Part shown: positions 1 through 8,629 of the stretch, piece by piece
How the letters are laid out: the number at the start of each line of letters is the position of its first letter
Numbering within the stretch: position 1 is the stretch's first letter
NCBI RefSeq assembly: GCF_000376985.1
Contig: NZ_AQYA01000037.1
Span: 1 to 64,000, forward strand
Reading direction: 5' to 3'
DNA length: 64,000 nucleotides
DNA from: Streptococcus henryi DSM 19005
Lineage (GTDB): Bacteria > Bacillota > Bacilli > Lactobacillales > Streptococcaceae
The notes under the pieces: model-generated
Database searches by the model: none
Told to the model about the DNA's origin: nothing
The model's input: the letters and a program-made list of their open reading frames with translations, nothing else
Translations under genes and position numbers: made by a program

Positions 1-209
1 TTCTTTAACTCTGATGAGTACTTCTTCCAAGTATGACTTCCCTTAAGACCTTCAATGCCATTGGTTTGGTATTTCCTTATCCAATCTCTAACAGAATATT
101 TTGAGATACCATATTCTCTGGCTAACTGGTCTGCAGATTTCCCTTCTCTTTGATATCTTAAGACAACCTCTAATTTTTCTTCTACACTTTTTGGACTTCT
201 TTTGGACAT
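1..209 (-). CDS. IS transposase OrfA-like helix-turn-helix protein, partial
   Basis: Translation from the ATG at 209 gives 69 residues beginning MSKRSPKSVEEKLEVVL and continuing through a segment GKSADQLAREYGISKYSVRD. That is a typical helix-turn-helix of the first ORF of IS150-group IS3 elements, or of a single-ORF transposase with the same N-terminus. The rest, including any DDE catalytic domain, lies outside the window, so the copy cannot be judged intact or dead. Its role would be binding the terminal repeats during transposition. Confidence 0.65.
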   Translation of the reverse strand, partial: MSKRSPKSVEEKLEVVLRYQREGKSADQLAREYGISKYSVRDWIRKYQTNGIEGLKGSHTWKKYSSELK

Positions 210-216
210 ACGAAAA

Positions 217-271
217 CCCCTCATAGTTTCCAGTGAAATGTTTTTGTTATTTCACTGGAAACTATAAGGGG
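217..271. repeat. 23-bp inverted repeat (long hairpin) at IS edge
   Basis: The arms at 217-239 and 249-271 are complementary except for one base, with loop GTTTTTGTT at 240-248. The core ATAGTTTCCAGTGAAAT is perfect. It lies immediately before the transposase start and 115 bp before ftsW. It could be an IS end, a transcription-blocking structure or both. There is no clean T-run directly after either arm. Confidence 0.8.
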
Positions 272-323
272 AGTATATCAGATAGAAGGTCTTTGACTTT
301 TTCTTTTTTTAAAGTCTGAAAGA

Positions 324-332
324 TGTTATAAT
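324..332 (+). promoter_or_regulatory. Extended -10 promoter for ftsW
   Basis: TGTTATAAT at 324-332 is a perfect extended -10 (TGnTATAAT). No good -35 is seen at 16-18 bp spacing, which extended -10 promoters tolerate. It lies 53 bp before the ftsW ATG and outside the IS hairpin, so ftsW probably has its own promoter here. Confidence 0.6.
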
Positions 333-385
333 GAATTGATTATTTCATAATGACATAATATTATAAATGAACGATAGGTGATTAA

Positions 386-1660
386 ATGAAAATTGATAAG
401 AGGCATTTATTAAATTACTCAATATTATTGCCCTACCTAATTTTATCGGTTTTAGGATTGATTATGGTCTACTCAACGACCAGTGCAACTTTGATACAAT
501 ATGGAGCTAACCCCTTTCTATCTGTAATCAACCAAGGTGCTTTTTGGGTCGTCAGTCTTCTTGTAATTCTTTTTATTTATAAACTAAAACTCAATTTCTT
601 GAAAAATTCAAAAGTCTTAACATTAGTGATGTTAGTTGAGATTTTCATGCTAATCTATGCCAGACTTTTTACAGAATCTGTCAATGGCGCACATGGTTGG
701 ATTGTTATTTGGAAGTTGAGTTTCCAACCAGCTGAGTATTTAAAGATTATTATGGTATGGTTTCTTGCTTTTACTTTTGCTAGAAAGCAAAAAATGATTG
801 CTACTTATGACTATCAGGCTTTAACTCGGAGACGCTGGTGGCCGCGCAACTGGGGTGACTTGCGTGATTGGCGCGTGTATTTCCTTGTATTTACGGGACT
901 TGTTGCTATCCAACCTGATTTGGGAAATGCGGCCATCATTGTTTTAACTGGGCTAATCATGTTTAGTCTGAGTGGAGTAGCCTATCGTTGGTTTTCGGCA
1001 ATTCTTGCGACTGTTACAGCCTTATCAACTGCTCTTCTTGGTACAATTGCGCTTGTTGGTGTTGAAAAGATGGCTAAAATCCCTATTTTTGGATATGTTG
1101 CAAAACGCTTCAGTGCCTTTTTCAATCCATTTAATGACCTCCAGGAATCAGGACATCAGTTGTCCAATTCCTACTACGCTATGAGTAATGGTGGCTGGTT
1201 TGGAATGGGCTTAGGAAACTCAATTGAAAAACGCGGTTATCTACCAGAAGCTCAAACAGACTTTGTCTTTTCTATTGTTATCGAAGAACTTGGTTTAATT
1301 GGTGCTGGTTTAATTCTAGCCTTAGTTTTCTTCTTGATTCTTCGTATAATGAATGTCGGTTTAAAATCAAAAGATCCTTTTAACTCAATGATTGCTCTCG
1401 GTGTTGGCGGAATGATGCTAATGCAGGTTTTTGTAAATATTGGTGGTATTTCAGGTTTAATTCCATCAACAGGAGTTACTTTCCCATTCCTGTCTCAAGG
1501 GGGAAATAGTTTGCTAGTCCTTTCAGCGGCTGTAGGTTTTGTACTCAATATCGATGCCAGTGAGAAGCGAGATGATATTCTCCGTGAGGCAGAAGCAGAG
1601 TTACAATCAAAAGTAGAATCATATGATAATAAAATCATCAAATTTAATGATTTTCAGTAA
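386..1660 (+). CDS. ftsW: Septal peptidoglycan glycosyltransferase FtsW (SEDS family)
   Basis: This 424-residue polytopic protein has about ten hydrophobic segments. It is a SEDS glycosyltransferase that polymerises lipid II at the division septum with a cognate class B PBP. The SEDS-conserved loop PEAQTDFVFSIVIEE at about residues 286-300 carries the family's key acidic residue. The C-terminal 30 residues are charged and cytoplasmic. An FtsW rather than RodA assignment is favoured by the streptococcal context, where ftsW sits alone near tuf; RodA cannot be strictly excluded. The ATG follows a weak AGGTGA site. A terminator follows directly, so it appears monocistronic. Confidence 0.88.
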   Translation: MKIDKRHLLNYSILLPYLILSVLGLIMVYSTTSATLIQYGANPFLSVINQGAFWVVSLLVILFIYKLKLNFLKNSKVLTLVMLVEIFMLIYARLFTESVNGAHGWIVIWKLSFQPAEYLKIIMVWFLAFTFARKQKMIATYDYQALTRRRWWPRNWGDLRDWRVYFLVFTGLVAIQPDLGNAAIIVLTGLIMFSLSGVAYRWFSAILATVTALSTALLGTIALVGVEKMAKIPIFGYVAKRFSAFFNPFNDLQESGHQLSNSYYAMSNGGWFGMGLGNSIEKRGYLPEAQTDFVFSIVIEELGLIGAGLILALVFFLILRIMNVGLKSKDPFNSMIALGVGGMMLMQVFVNIGGISGLIPSTGVTFPFLSQGGNSLLVLSAAVGFVLNIDASEKRDDILREAEAELQSKVESYDNKIIKFNDFQ

Positions 1661-1687
1661 AAATCTCCATTTTGGGGATTTTTTTTG
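1661..1687 (+). terminator. Terminator after ftsW
   Basis: AAATCTCC, loop ATTT and TGGGGATTTTTTTT form a short stem (one G-T pair) followed by eight T residues, immediately after the ftsW stop. Confidence 0.75.
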
Positions 1688-1705
1688 TTAGAATACAGGA
1701 AAAGT

Positions 1706-1733
1706 TGTAACCAATTTCAATATTAATCGTTAT
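1706..1733 (+). promoter_or_regulatory. ECF-sigma-type promoter of the sigma/anti-sigma pair
   Basis: TGTAAC at 1706-1711 and CGTTAT at 1728-1733 are separated by 16 bases. This matches the TGnAAC-N16-CGTn architecture of ECF promoters in Firmicutes (SigM, SigV and SigW types). Its place directly before an ECF sigma gene implies autoregulation. Expected transcription start is about 1738-1741. Confidence 0.6.
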
Positions 1734-1737
1734 ATAA

Positions 1738-2256
1738 GTGAAGAAGGAGGTGAGGAGTATCAAACTGGATGATTTTGAAAAGGAATTGATAGGATTTGCT
1801 AAGGAGATTGCCTATTATTTGCGAAAGTCGGGTGCTAGCCCCGAAGAGGCAAATGATATCAGTCAAGATGTTCTGGTAAAAATGCTGGAATCTGAAATCA
1901 TTCTTCCTTTTGAAAAAATGAGGGCTTGGATGTATCGCTCTGCTATCAGACTATACATAGACCATTATCGAAGAGATAAGAAGTATTTGGATATTTTGCA
2001 GAAAGAATTTTTCAAGAATAAGCAAAACAAATATGAAACTCCTGACTATTTACCTCTTTACCATGCCATCAAAAAGCTACCAAGAAAATACCGTATGGTC
2101 ATTGATTTACATTATTTTCAAGACTTATCAGCCAAGGAAATAGCAGAGCTTTTACATATTTCTATTAGCAAGGTCAAAATCGACCTGATGCGTGGACGAC
2201 AAAGACTAAAAAAACAATTAGAGAAAGAAGGTTATACTTATGAAGACTTTAACTGA
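1738..2256 (+). CDS. ECF-type RNA polymerase sigma factor (start codon uncertain)
   Basis: The product is up to 172 residues and resembles sigma-70 family ECF factors. A region 2 is visible around EEANDISQDVLVKML and an RAWMYRSAIRLYIDHYRR segment. Region 4 carries the helix-turn-helix DLSAKEIAELLHISISKVK. It would redirect RNA polymerase to a small regulon, normally held inactive by the membrane protein encoded next. The start is ambiguous. GTG at 1738 lies before a strong AAGGAGG at 1744-1750, and the predicted transcript begins at about 1738-1741. Other in-frame codons are GTG 1750, ATC 1759, CTG 1765 and TTG 1786. It overlaps the next gene by 17 bases. Confidence 0.8.
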   Translation: MKKEVRSIKLDDFEKELIGFAKEIAYYLRKSGASPEEANDISQDVLVKMLESEIILPFEKMRAWMYRSAIRLYIDHYRRDKKYLDILQKEFFKNKQNKYETPDYLPLYHAIKKLPRKYRMVIDLHYFQDLSAKEIAELLHISISKVKIDLMRGRQRLKKQLEKEGYTYEDFN

Positions 2257-3343
2257 TTTTGAAAAAATCGCAAAGAAAAACAAGAGAAAACATCAAATAA
2301 AGACTATGCTATTAAGCACAGTTTTAGCCATCTTGACTATCGTTTTAGGCTATATGGGACTTGATAAATTGACCTCTAGCCATGGAGAGGCAATTAAAGA
2401 TAGATACTTACTCTTGTCTGAAATTGCCTATCCCAATATTGATTACAGTAGTTGGGGATTTGATTCCACCTCACAATTTACAGGGACATTTCGCTCCCAA
2501 AGATTTAAGGACATTGATGGCATCAAGGTTCCGTTTGAATCTTATCAGGCTAATTATTCCCTCAGACCTGGAATTGGTGGAGGCAGTAATCAAGATAGTT
2601 TGACAGGAGGAGATGATGGAAAATCTCTCTATACTCGCCAAAATGGCTACAAAGTTCCTATGTTCTATAATATAAACTATGACTACAATGAGGAGTCACA
2701 TGCTAAGGTTACCCAAGATATTTCTCTCCTCAGTCAAATGTCAGGACAAGCAGTAGAAGTAGCTGTGACCTTTGACAAACCCTATACTTTTGAGGAAATA
2801 GCAGAGCTGATACCAGATGATATTGCCATAAATTGGTATTGGATTGGAACAAAGAGTGACTATGACACTTCTTGGCTTCAACTAGGAGATCTTTTTGGTA
2901 TGGCACATAGTACTGACCAGACTAATAGTTATAGCAAGGCCAAAGAATGGGAAGAGAAAGCTGAAAAAGCGATAAAGAAAAATAGAAATGCCGACTTGTC
3001 ACAAATTGAGGCTGATTATCCAGAATCTGTAGACGAGCAGACTAGTCTTTTAAATAGTTATACTTTCTTTGAAGCAAACTTGAAGGAGGCCATTGAAAAA
3101 GATTATCTCGGTAGTAGCTATAGTTATACTGACAGTAATGGACAAGATACAGAATTAAATACAAAAAAAGAGGTAGAAAATTATTTGAAAGCAAACTCTG
3201 ATGGGGCCACTGCTAAATTCGCTGGTGTTATTCTAACTGGCCGTGCTGAAAACTTTGCCCAATTGCAAAAAGCTGACTGGATTTATGCCTCTAATATAGG
3301 ACAAAGTGTGCAGATTCAACCATATCACGTCTTGGATAAATAA
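2240..3343 (+). CDS. Membrane anti-sigma factor (sigma factor regulator N/C-terminal type)
   Basis: This 367-residue protein has a short basic cytoplasmic N-terminus, one membrane helix at about residues 22-42 and a large extracellular domain. The layout and overlap with the ECF sigma gene match Firmicute anti-sigma factors with sigma-regulator N- and C-terminal domains. The cytoplasmic part would bind the sigma factor and the outside domain would sense an envelope or peptide signal. The ATG at 2240 follows GAGAAAGAAGG and overlaps the upstream gene, implying translational coupling. The signal sensed cannot be read from the sequence. Confidence 0.72.
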   Translation: MKTLTDFEKIAKKNKRKHQIKTMLLSTVLAILTIVLGYMGLDKLTSSHGEAIKDRYLLLSEIAYPNIDYSSWGFDSTSQFTGTFRSQRFKDIDGIKVPFESYQANYSLRPGIGGGSNQDSLTGGDDGKSLYTRQNGYKVPMFYNINYDYNEESHAKVTQDISLLSQMSGQAVEVAVTFDKPYTFEEIAELIPDDIAINWYWIGTKSDYDTSWLQLGDLFGMAHSTDQTNSYSKAKEWEEKAEKAIKKNRNADLSQIEADYPESVDEQTSLLNSYTFFEANLKEAIEKDYLGSSYSYTDSNGQDTELNTKKEVENYLKANSDGATAKFAGVILTGRAENFAQLQKADWIYASNIGQSVQIQPYHVLDK

Positions 3344-3370
3344 AGAATTGACTAAAAAAGCATAAAATAC

Positions 3371-3398
3371 TTGCATTTCCGTCATAATTTGTTAAAAT
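3371..3398 (+). promoter_or_regulatory. Promoter of tuf
   Basis: TTGCAT at 3371-3376, 16-base spacer and TAAAAT at 3393-3398 lie 72 bp before the tuf ATG, leaving a leader of about 65 bases. Confidence 0.65.
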
Positions 3399-3470
3399 AG
3401 TAAGGTAAAGTTAGACCGTATTGCCTACTGTCTATCTATAAAATATATTTTATTGGAGGCTTTTCCTAAA

Positions 3471-4667
3471 ATGGCAAAAGAAAAATACGATCGTAGTAAA
3501 CCACACGTTAACATTGGTACAATCGGACACGTTGACCATGGTAAAACTACTTTGACAGCAGCTATCACTACTGTATTGGCACGTCGCTTGCCTTCATCAG
3601 TAAACACACCTAAAGATTATGCGTCTATCGATGCTGCTCCTGAAGAACGCGAACGCGGTATCACAATCAATACTGCACACGTTGAGTATGAAACTGAAAA
3701 ACGTCACTATGCTCACATCGACGCTCCAGGACACGCGGACTACGTTAAAAACATGATCACTGGTGCTGCCCAAATGGACGGTGCTATCCTTGTAGTAGCT
3801 TCAACTGACGGACCAATGCCACAAACTCGTGAGCACATCCTTCTTTCACGCCAAGTTGGTGTTAAACACCTTATCGTCTTCATGAACAAAGTTGACTTGG
3901 TTGACGATGAAGAATTGCTTGAATTGGTTGAAATGGAAATCCGTGACCTTCTTTCAGAATACGATTTCCCAGGTGATGATCTTCCAGTTATCCAAGGTTC
4001 AGCTCTTAAAGCCCTTGAAGGTGACACTCACTACGAAGATATCGTTATGGAATTGATGAACACTGTTGATGAGTACATTCCAGAACCAGAACGCGACACT
4101 GACAAACCATTGTTGCTTCCAGTCGAAGACGTATTCTCAATCACTGGTCGTGGTACTGTAGCATCAGGTCGTATCGACCGTGGTACAGTTCGTGTCAACG
4201 ACGAAATCGAAATCGTTGGTATCAAAGAAGAAATCCGTAAAGCAGTTGTTACTGGTGTTGAAATGTTCCGTAAACAACTTGACGAAGGTCTTGCTGGAGA
4301 TAACGTTGGTGTGCTTCTTCGTGGTGTACAACGTGACGAAATCGAACGTGGTCAAGTTATTGCTAAACCAGGTTCAATCAACCCACACACTAAATTTAAA
4401 GGTGAAGTTTACATCCTTTCTAAAGAAGAAGGTGGACGTCATACTCCATTCTTCAACAACTACCGTCCACAGTTCTACTTCCGTACAACTGACGTAACTG
4501 GTTCAATCGAATTGCCAGCAGGTATCGAAATGGTAATGCCTGGTGATAACGTTACTATCGACGTTGAATTGATCCACCCAATCGCCGTTGAACAAGGTAC
4601 TACTTTCTCTATCCGTGAAGGTGGACGTACTGTTGGTTCAGGTATCGTTTCAGAAATCGAAGCTTAA
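3471..4667 (+). CDS. tuf: Translation elongation factor Tu
   Basis: The 398-residue GTPase delivers aminoacyl-tRNA to the ribosomal A site. GTPase motifs are plain: GHVDHGKT at 19-26, the DAPGHADY motif and FMNKVDL near 138. Domains II and III follow with the usual lengths. The reading frame is open from 3453, but the family N-terminus [10 protein letters not shown] and TTGGAGGC upstream place the start at ATG 3471. Codon use is strongly biased to the highly expressed set (CGT, GGT, AAC, ATC), as in tpiA. It is single, with its own promoter and a strong terminator. Confidence 0.98.
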   Translation: MAKEKYDRSKPHVNIGTIGHVDHGKTTLTAAITTVLARRLPSSVNTPKDYASIDAAPEERERGITINTAHVEYETEKRHYAHIDAPGHADYVKNMITGAAQMDGAILVVASTDGPMPQTREHILLSRQVGVKHLIVFMNKVDLVDDEELLELVEMEIRDLLSEYDFPGDDLPVIQGSALKALEGDTHYEDIVMELMNTVDEYIPEPERDTDKPLLLPVEDVFSITGRGTVASGRIDRGTVRVNDEIEIVGIKEEIRKAVVTGVEMFRKQLDEGLAGDNVGVLLRGVQRDEIERGQVIAKPGSINPHTKFKGEVYILSKEEGGRHTPFFNNYRPQFYFRTTDVTGSIELPAGIEMVMPGDNVTIDVELIHPIAVEQGTTFSIREGGRTVGSGIVSEIEA

Positions 4668-4713
4668 TCTAATTAAGTTCCCATAGACAATTAAAGCCAG
4701 ACACTTTATTTGT

Positions 4714-4740
4714 AGAGCCTCCTTCGGGAGGCTCTTTTGG
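4714..4740 (+). terminator. Terminator after tuf (UUCG tetraloop)
   Basis: AGAGCCTCC at 4714-4722, TTCG loop and GGAGGCTCT at 4727-4735, then a T-rich tail. A perfect nine-pair stem capped by a stable tetraloop. Confidence 0.92.
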
Positions 4741-5157
4741 TTTTATAGTCATTTGAATTTGCTTTGATACATCGTCACTATCGGCTAGCCATACTCTCGG
4801 TCGAGAGAAAGAAGTTTCTTCGAGACCAAGCTCAAAGAGTCTATCCCCAGACTTTTTTGTAAACCGACTTAGGTCAGTTATCATTTTCAACCTTAAATAG
4901 TCACTTCCCTGACTGTTTGAGCTACCTGTGCCTTACATTTCTTGTCTGAAAGCTAATTCATTCAACTATACTGAAAGAATTGGATGAGATTATCTGATAT
5001 ATTTAACTAGATCGACTCCAGCGACTAGTAATAGCTAGTTAAGGACAATAAAAAGTATATTATTAACTTCATTAAGTATAAGATTAGAAAACTGTAAACA
5101 GAATATTTAGAAAAGTGACTAAATAGACTTCTTTACCTTTAAATGAAAGTCAAAATG
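4741..5157. other. Gene-free stretch between tuf and tpiA
   Basis: I see no supportable gene here; a minus-strand 73-codon frame inside it has no family signal. The first 45 bases (4744-4786) are a one-armed copy of the dispersed repeat that is complete at 26009-26109. Next, 4795-4835 contains overlapping small palindromes (for example CTCTCG-GT-CGAGAG). The AT-rich remainder up to the tpiA promoter shows nothing recognisable. Confidence 0.55.
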
Positions 5158-5166
5158 TGGTAAAAT
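5158..5166 (+). promoter_or_regulatory. Extended -10 promoter for tpiA
   Basis: TGGTAAAAT at 5158-5166 is an extended -10 element 35 bp before the tpiA ATG. No convincing -35 box. Confidence 0.55.
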
Positions 5167-5200
5167 AGTACAGTAAATAAAAAAAGAAGAGGTATGTGAA

Positions 5201-5959
5201 ATGTCACGTAAACCAATTATTGCTGGTAACTGGAAAATGAACAAAACTGCGTCAGAAGCACGCGAATTTGTTGATGCTGTTAAAAATGCTATTCCATCAA
5301 ACGAACTTGTTGATACTGTCATCGGTTCACCTGCAATCTTCCTTGAAGGAATGAAAAAAGGTGTTAAAGGTACTGAATTGCAAGTTGCAGCACAAAACTG
5401 CTACTTTGAAAATGCAGGTGCTTTCACTGGTGAAAACAGTCCAGCTACAATCGCTGACCTTGGTGTTGAATATGTTATCATCGGTCACTCAGAACGTCGT
5501 GATTACTTCCACGAAACTGATGAAGACATCAACAAAAAAGCTCATGCAATCTTCGCTAACGGCATGACTCCAATCATCTGTTGTGGTGAGTCACTTGAAA
5601 CTTACGAAGCAGGTAAAGCAGTAGAATTCGTTGGTGCTCAAGTATCAGCTGCTCTTAAAGGTTTGACTGCAGAGCAAGTTGCTTCATCAGTTATCGCTTA
5701 TGAACCAATCTGGGCTATCGGTACTGGTAAATCAGCTACTTCAGCAGACGCACAAAACATGTGTAAAGCTGTTCGTGACGTTGTTGCTGCTGACTTCGGT
5801 CAAGAAGTTGCTGACAAAGTTCGCGTTCAATACGGTGGTTCTGTAAACCCTTCAAACGTTGCTGAATACATGGCTTGTCCAGACGTTGACGGTGCGCTTG
5901 TTGGTGGTGCTTCATTGCAACCAGATAGCTTCCTTGCACTTTTGGACTTCGTGAAATAA
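5201..5959 (+). CDS. tpiA: Triosephosphate isomerase
   Basis: This 252-residue TIM-barrel enzyme interconverts dihydroxyacetone phosphate and glyceraldehyde 3-phosphate in glycolysis. Catalytic residues are visible: the lysine in GNWKMNK, the histidine in IIGHSERR and the glutamate in [15 protein letters not shown]. The C-terminal phosphate-binding GGSV and GALVGGAS motifs are present. Full family length. Codon use indicates high expression. RBS AGAGG precedes the ATG and a hairpin terminator follows, so it appears monocistronic. Confidence 0.98.
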   Translation: MSRKPIIAGNWKMNKTASEAREFVDAVKNAIPSNELVDTVIGSPAIFLEGMKKGVKGTELQVAAQNCYFENAGAFTGENSPATIADLGVEYVIIGHSERRDYFHETDEDINKKAHAIFANGMTPIICCGESLETYEAGKAVEFVGAQVSAALKGLTAEQVASSVIAYEPIWAIGTGKSATSADAQNMCKAVRDVVAADFGQEVADKVRVQYGGSVNPSNVAEYMACPDVDGALVGGASLQPDSFLALLDFVK

Positions 5960-5980
5960 GTTCAACTAATTCTTTAGAAT

Positions 5981-6012
5981 AAAGGGCTCTAGCTTTTAGC
6001 TAGGGCTTTTTT
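5981..6012 (+). terminator. Terminator after tpiA
   Basis: AAAGGGCTCTAGC, loop TTTTA and GCTAGGGCTTTTTT. The stem includes G-T pairs and a six-T tail follows. Confidence 0.8.
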
Positions 6013-6135
6013 GTTGAACTTATTATACTCGAATGATATCAAAAGTTGATGAGAATATATGGCGTAAATATTCTAGGGGAGGATAAGTTGAAACTGGTAC
6101 CTCTTGTTTTGAGTATAATGGTGCATAATACAAAA

Positions 6136-6162
6136 TAAAAGCTCCTCAAACGTGAGGAGTTT
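6136..6162 (-). terminator. Terminator of the HAD-murM-murN operon
   Basis: Read on the minus strand: ACTCCTCA, loop CGTT, TGAGGAGCTTTTATTTT, just past the murN stop. Confidence 0.8.
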
Positions 6163-6167
6163 AAAGG

Positions 6168-7403
6168 TTATTGACGTCCAAGAATCTTTTTGATTCCTTG
6201 GATTGCTTTATATTTTAATGGTTTAGGATAATAGCGGAAGGTTCCAGCTTTGCGAACGATGTAGCCATTGAAGTTTTGTTTGAAACGAAGTACGCCATCG
6301 GAACCATCGAATTCTCCCATGATTCCAAGGAAGTTGTAGAAATTAATCCCACGTTTGATTGCTTCTAGCATGACATGTTCTTGTAAGAGGGCAGGAGCAT
6401 AGAACTTGTTAAATTCAGGATAAGAACCTGAGAAGAGATAAACAGCTTCTTGAGGGGTATAGACAAAGAGGCTTCCAGCAAGAATGACATCTTTTGTACC
6501 ATATTTAGAAATAAATTCATTAGCTTCATCCATACGAACTGTGAAGGTATCGAACTGGCTTGATAGTTCTCTGACTTGATTTTGTTTTTTTTCAGAATTT
6601 GGATTTTTTTCTAAATCAAGCTTCAATTTATCAATTCGTTGTCCTAATTTATCCTGATCTTTTTGGAGATTTTCTAAGTAATCTTTGAAATTCAAACTTG
6701 CAACCATGAATTCACAGGAATCGCCAAAGCTGTCATAGAAATCTTGATAGTAGTCCAATGACTTATCAACGTAATCACGTCGGTCAGAAGTTGAAGATGT
6801 AATTTCTTTGAAAAGAGGCAGTTCATCTCGACTTAATTTTTTTAGTTTTATACCAAAAGTTTTAGATTTTTTAACAAGGGGTTTCCCTTTTTTGCTAAAT
6901 GACTTAAATAAATTATTCTCATCAAGGCCATCCAAATCTTTGACATAAAGCCAATCTGGTTCACCTCCAGGGTAACCTGTTTGTAGACCGTCATGAGTGA
7001 ATCCTAAATCTAAAAAAGTGTTAATAAGCTCATTATTAGGATCGCTTGTTGGCTGACCATTACTCTCAAAGATTTGATAAGTGTCATAGGGCTTAATAAT
7101 GAGTTCAAGGGCACCGTTTTCTTTAGCATAGATTTTTACAGCTTCGTAAAAAGCAGGTAGATATTTAGAGTCAAGTGCAGTTGGACCGCAGTTGATTTCC
7201 ATATGAAGTCCGCCAGTCATTGGAATGGAATAAAGAAGTGAAGCAACTTGTAATTGCTCGTCTTCTTTAAGACCAATGAACTCAACATGACAACCGCGCT
7301 TGCTTAAAAGCTCCGCCATTTCCAAGGTTTGCATGAAAGATTTAGAGCTAGCTTGGCTGTAAAAATCTGCAAAAGTCTGAGCTGTTAATTTTTCGAGAAC
7401 CAT
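6168..7403 (-). CDS. murN: Peptidoglycan branching aminoacyltransferase MurN (FemABX family)
   Basis: This 411-residue FemA/FemB-type transferase should use aminoacyl-tRNA to add an amino acid to the lipid II stem peptide. By analogy with pneumococcus, MurN adds the second residue of the cross-bridge. Two GNAT-like halves are interrupted by a helical coiled-coil arm at about residues 240-300 (KLGQRIDKLKLDLEK). The segments LVKKSKTFGIKLKKL and KFYAPALLQEHVMLEAIKRG are typical. Its ATG overlaps the murM stop (TAATG), so translation is coupled. The MurN label, rather than MurM, rests on recalled similarity and on its position as the second gene. Confidence 0.85.
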   Translation of the reverse strand: MVLEKLTAQTFADFYSQASSKSFMQTLEMAELLSKRGCHVEFIGLKEDEQLQVASLLYSIPMTGGLHMEINCGPTALDSKYLPAFYEAVKIYAKENGALELIIKPYDTYQIFESNGQPTSDPNNELINTFLDLGFTHDGLQTGYPGGEPDWLYVKDLDGLDENNLFKSFSKKGKPLVKKSKTFGIKLKKLSRDELPLFKEITSSTSDRRDYVDKSLDYYQDFYDSFGDSCEFMVASLNFKDYLENLQKDQDKLGQRIDKLKLDLEKNPNSEKKQNQVRELSSQFDTFTVRMDEANEFISKYGTKDVILAGSLFVYTPQEAVYLFSGSYPEFNKFYAPALLQEHVMLEAIKRGINFYNFLGIMGEFDGSDGVLRFKQNFNGYIVRKAGTFRYYPKPLKYKAIQGIKKILGRQ

Positions 7404-8629
7404 TAGTGCTTGCTCCTTAATTTTTTACGAATGCTGTAGGCGAGATTTGATAATCGGTAGAGAATCGGGTTGACAGGAATGTTAAATTCTCCGATAAACT
7501 CTTCTATTGTTGGGTTGAATTTAGATTTGAAGTTGTAGAGGCCACCTGATAGGTCGTTTTCAACTCCTCCCATATTTTGCCATTCAATTCCTTTTTCAAA
7601 TGCATGGTTTGCTGTTTCATACCAGACGTTAATTGCCGGAAGGTAGCGCTTGAAGTCATCATCCATACCAGCATAGATATTTTCGGAGGTATTACCAAAA
7701 TTAAGGGAAATTGTAGCAGCTAGAGGAACTTTGTCACCCTTTTGGCTCAGCTTGCTAGTCAAAAAGGCAATTTCTTCTTCTAAGCGTTCTAACTCTTTAG
7801 CGTTGTTATCGACTTTTGATTGTCGTGTTTTTTCGGTAAAACTTGCCTTTTCAGTTAAGCATTTATCCTTTTGAGTTTCTAATTTGGCAATTCGTTCTGA
7901 AAGATTTAAAAATGCCATTGTCACGTAAGAGTCATCGGGATAGGTAGCCAAAAGTTTTTGATAATAGTCCAGTCCTCGTAAATGGATGCCTTTGCGAGAT
8001 TCTGTTTTTTTCATTAGTTCAGCAAAGTCTGGCAAAAATTCGGCTCCGCCAAATTCAACCACAACCCCTCTATTGCGAGATTGTTTAATGCTTTGCTTAG
8101 TTTTTTTAGGTAAGCGATCGAAATCAAAATCTTTTGAATAAATGTTGGCTTGGTAACGCGGTTGGATATTTTCAGCAATATCTGTTGTTCGTCCCACCCA
8201 TTGAGCTCCTACTTGAGTAAGTGTCTCGATAATAGATAGTGTTTCAAAATTATCATCAGATTTTGCTTCCTTATCACTAAGATTGGTTTGTTTTAGGAAG
8301 AGTGATGGATCAAATTTTATAAAAAGTGCACGTTTTGTTTTACCGTATTTTTTTAGAGATTTAATAACAAAGTTAACGAGATCTTTATCATTATAATCCA
8401 TAATTGGCCCTCTTGGGATGTAAATCAAGGTGAATCCTAGAGGAAGCGGTTGTACCAGGGCACTTGCAACGGCAAGGAGTTTGCCATCTTTATAAAATCC
8501 TAGTCGATCATTGCCCCAATTGTCTTTGATTTTTGCCCAATTGCTGCTTTGTAGTAAGTTAGTTTGGTTGCTTTCTTTGACAAAGGCATCATGTTCTTGG
8601 GCTGAAATTCCAACTTGATAGGTGTACAT
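7403..8629 (-). CDS. murM: Peptidoglycan branching aminoacyltransferase MurM (FemABX family)
   Basis: This 408-residue FemABX protein, paralogous to the gene downstream, should add the first Ala or Ser of the lipid II branch from aminoacyl-tRNA. GPIMDY occurs near residue 70 and a coiled-coil arm is predicted at about 245-295. I start it at ATG 8629 (MYTYQVGISAQEH), which overlaps the HAD stop as TAATG. An in-frame ATG five codons earlier at 8644 would eat into the HAD gene and lacks a better ribosome site. Branching affects beta-lactam tolerance and envelope-stress survival in streptococci. Confidence 0.85.
   Translation of the reverse strand: MYTYQVGISAQEHDAFVKESNQTNLLQSSNWAKIKDNWGNDRLGFYKDGKLLAVASALVQPLPLGFTLIYIPRGPIMDYNDKDLVNFVIKSLKKYGKTKRALFIKFDPSLFLKQTNLSDKEAKSDDNFETLSIIETLTQVGAQWVGRTTDIAENIQPRYQANIYSKDFDFDRLPKKTKQSIKQSRNRGVVVEFGGAEFLPDFAELMKKTESRKGIHLRGLDYYQKLLATYPDDSYVTMAFLNLSERIAKLETQKDKCLTEKASFTEKTRQSKVDNNAKELERLEEEIAFLTSKLSQKGDKVPLAATISLNFGNTSENIYAGMDDDFKRYLPAINVWYETANHAFEKGIEWQNMGGVENDLSGGLYNFKSKFNPTIEEFIGEFNIPVNPILYRLSNLAYSIRKKLRSKH

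Larger units (their letters stand above)
1..271 (-). mobile_element. 5' end of an IS3/IS150-like insertion sequence (truncated by window edge)
   Basis: A transposase N-terminus on the minus strand runs off the left edge. Just outside its start codon lies a near-perfect inverted repeat with arms at 217-239 and 249-271, 23 bases each with one mismatch, around a 9-base loop. The element sits directly upstream of ftsW. I cannot fix the IS tip or a target duplication because the other end is outside the window. The family call rests on the helix-turn-helix protein only. Confidence 0.6.

Noticed and set aside
4669-4890. Minus-strand open frame of 73 codons after tuf
   Set aside because: It is built from the tuf terminator and the dispersed repeat fragment, has no ribosome site and resembles no family.
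6020-6125. Possible further repeat element between tpiA and murN with TATACTC / GAGTATA ends
   Set aside because: Only seven bases are inverted and the shared core is absent, so chance in AT-rich DNA is likely.
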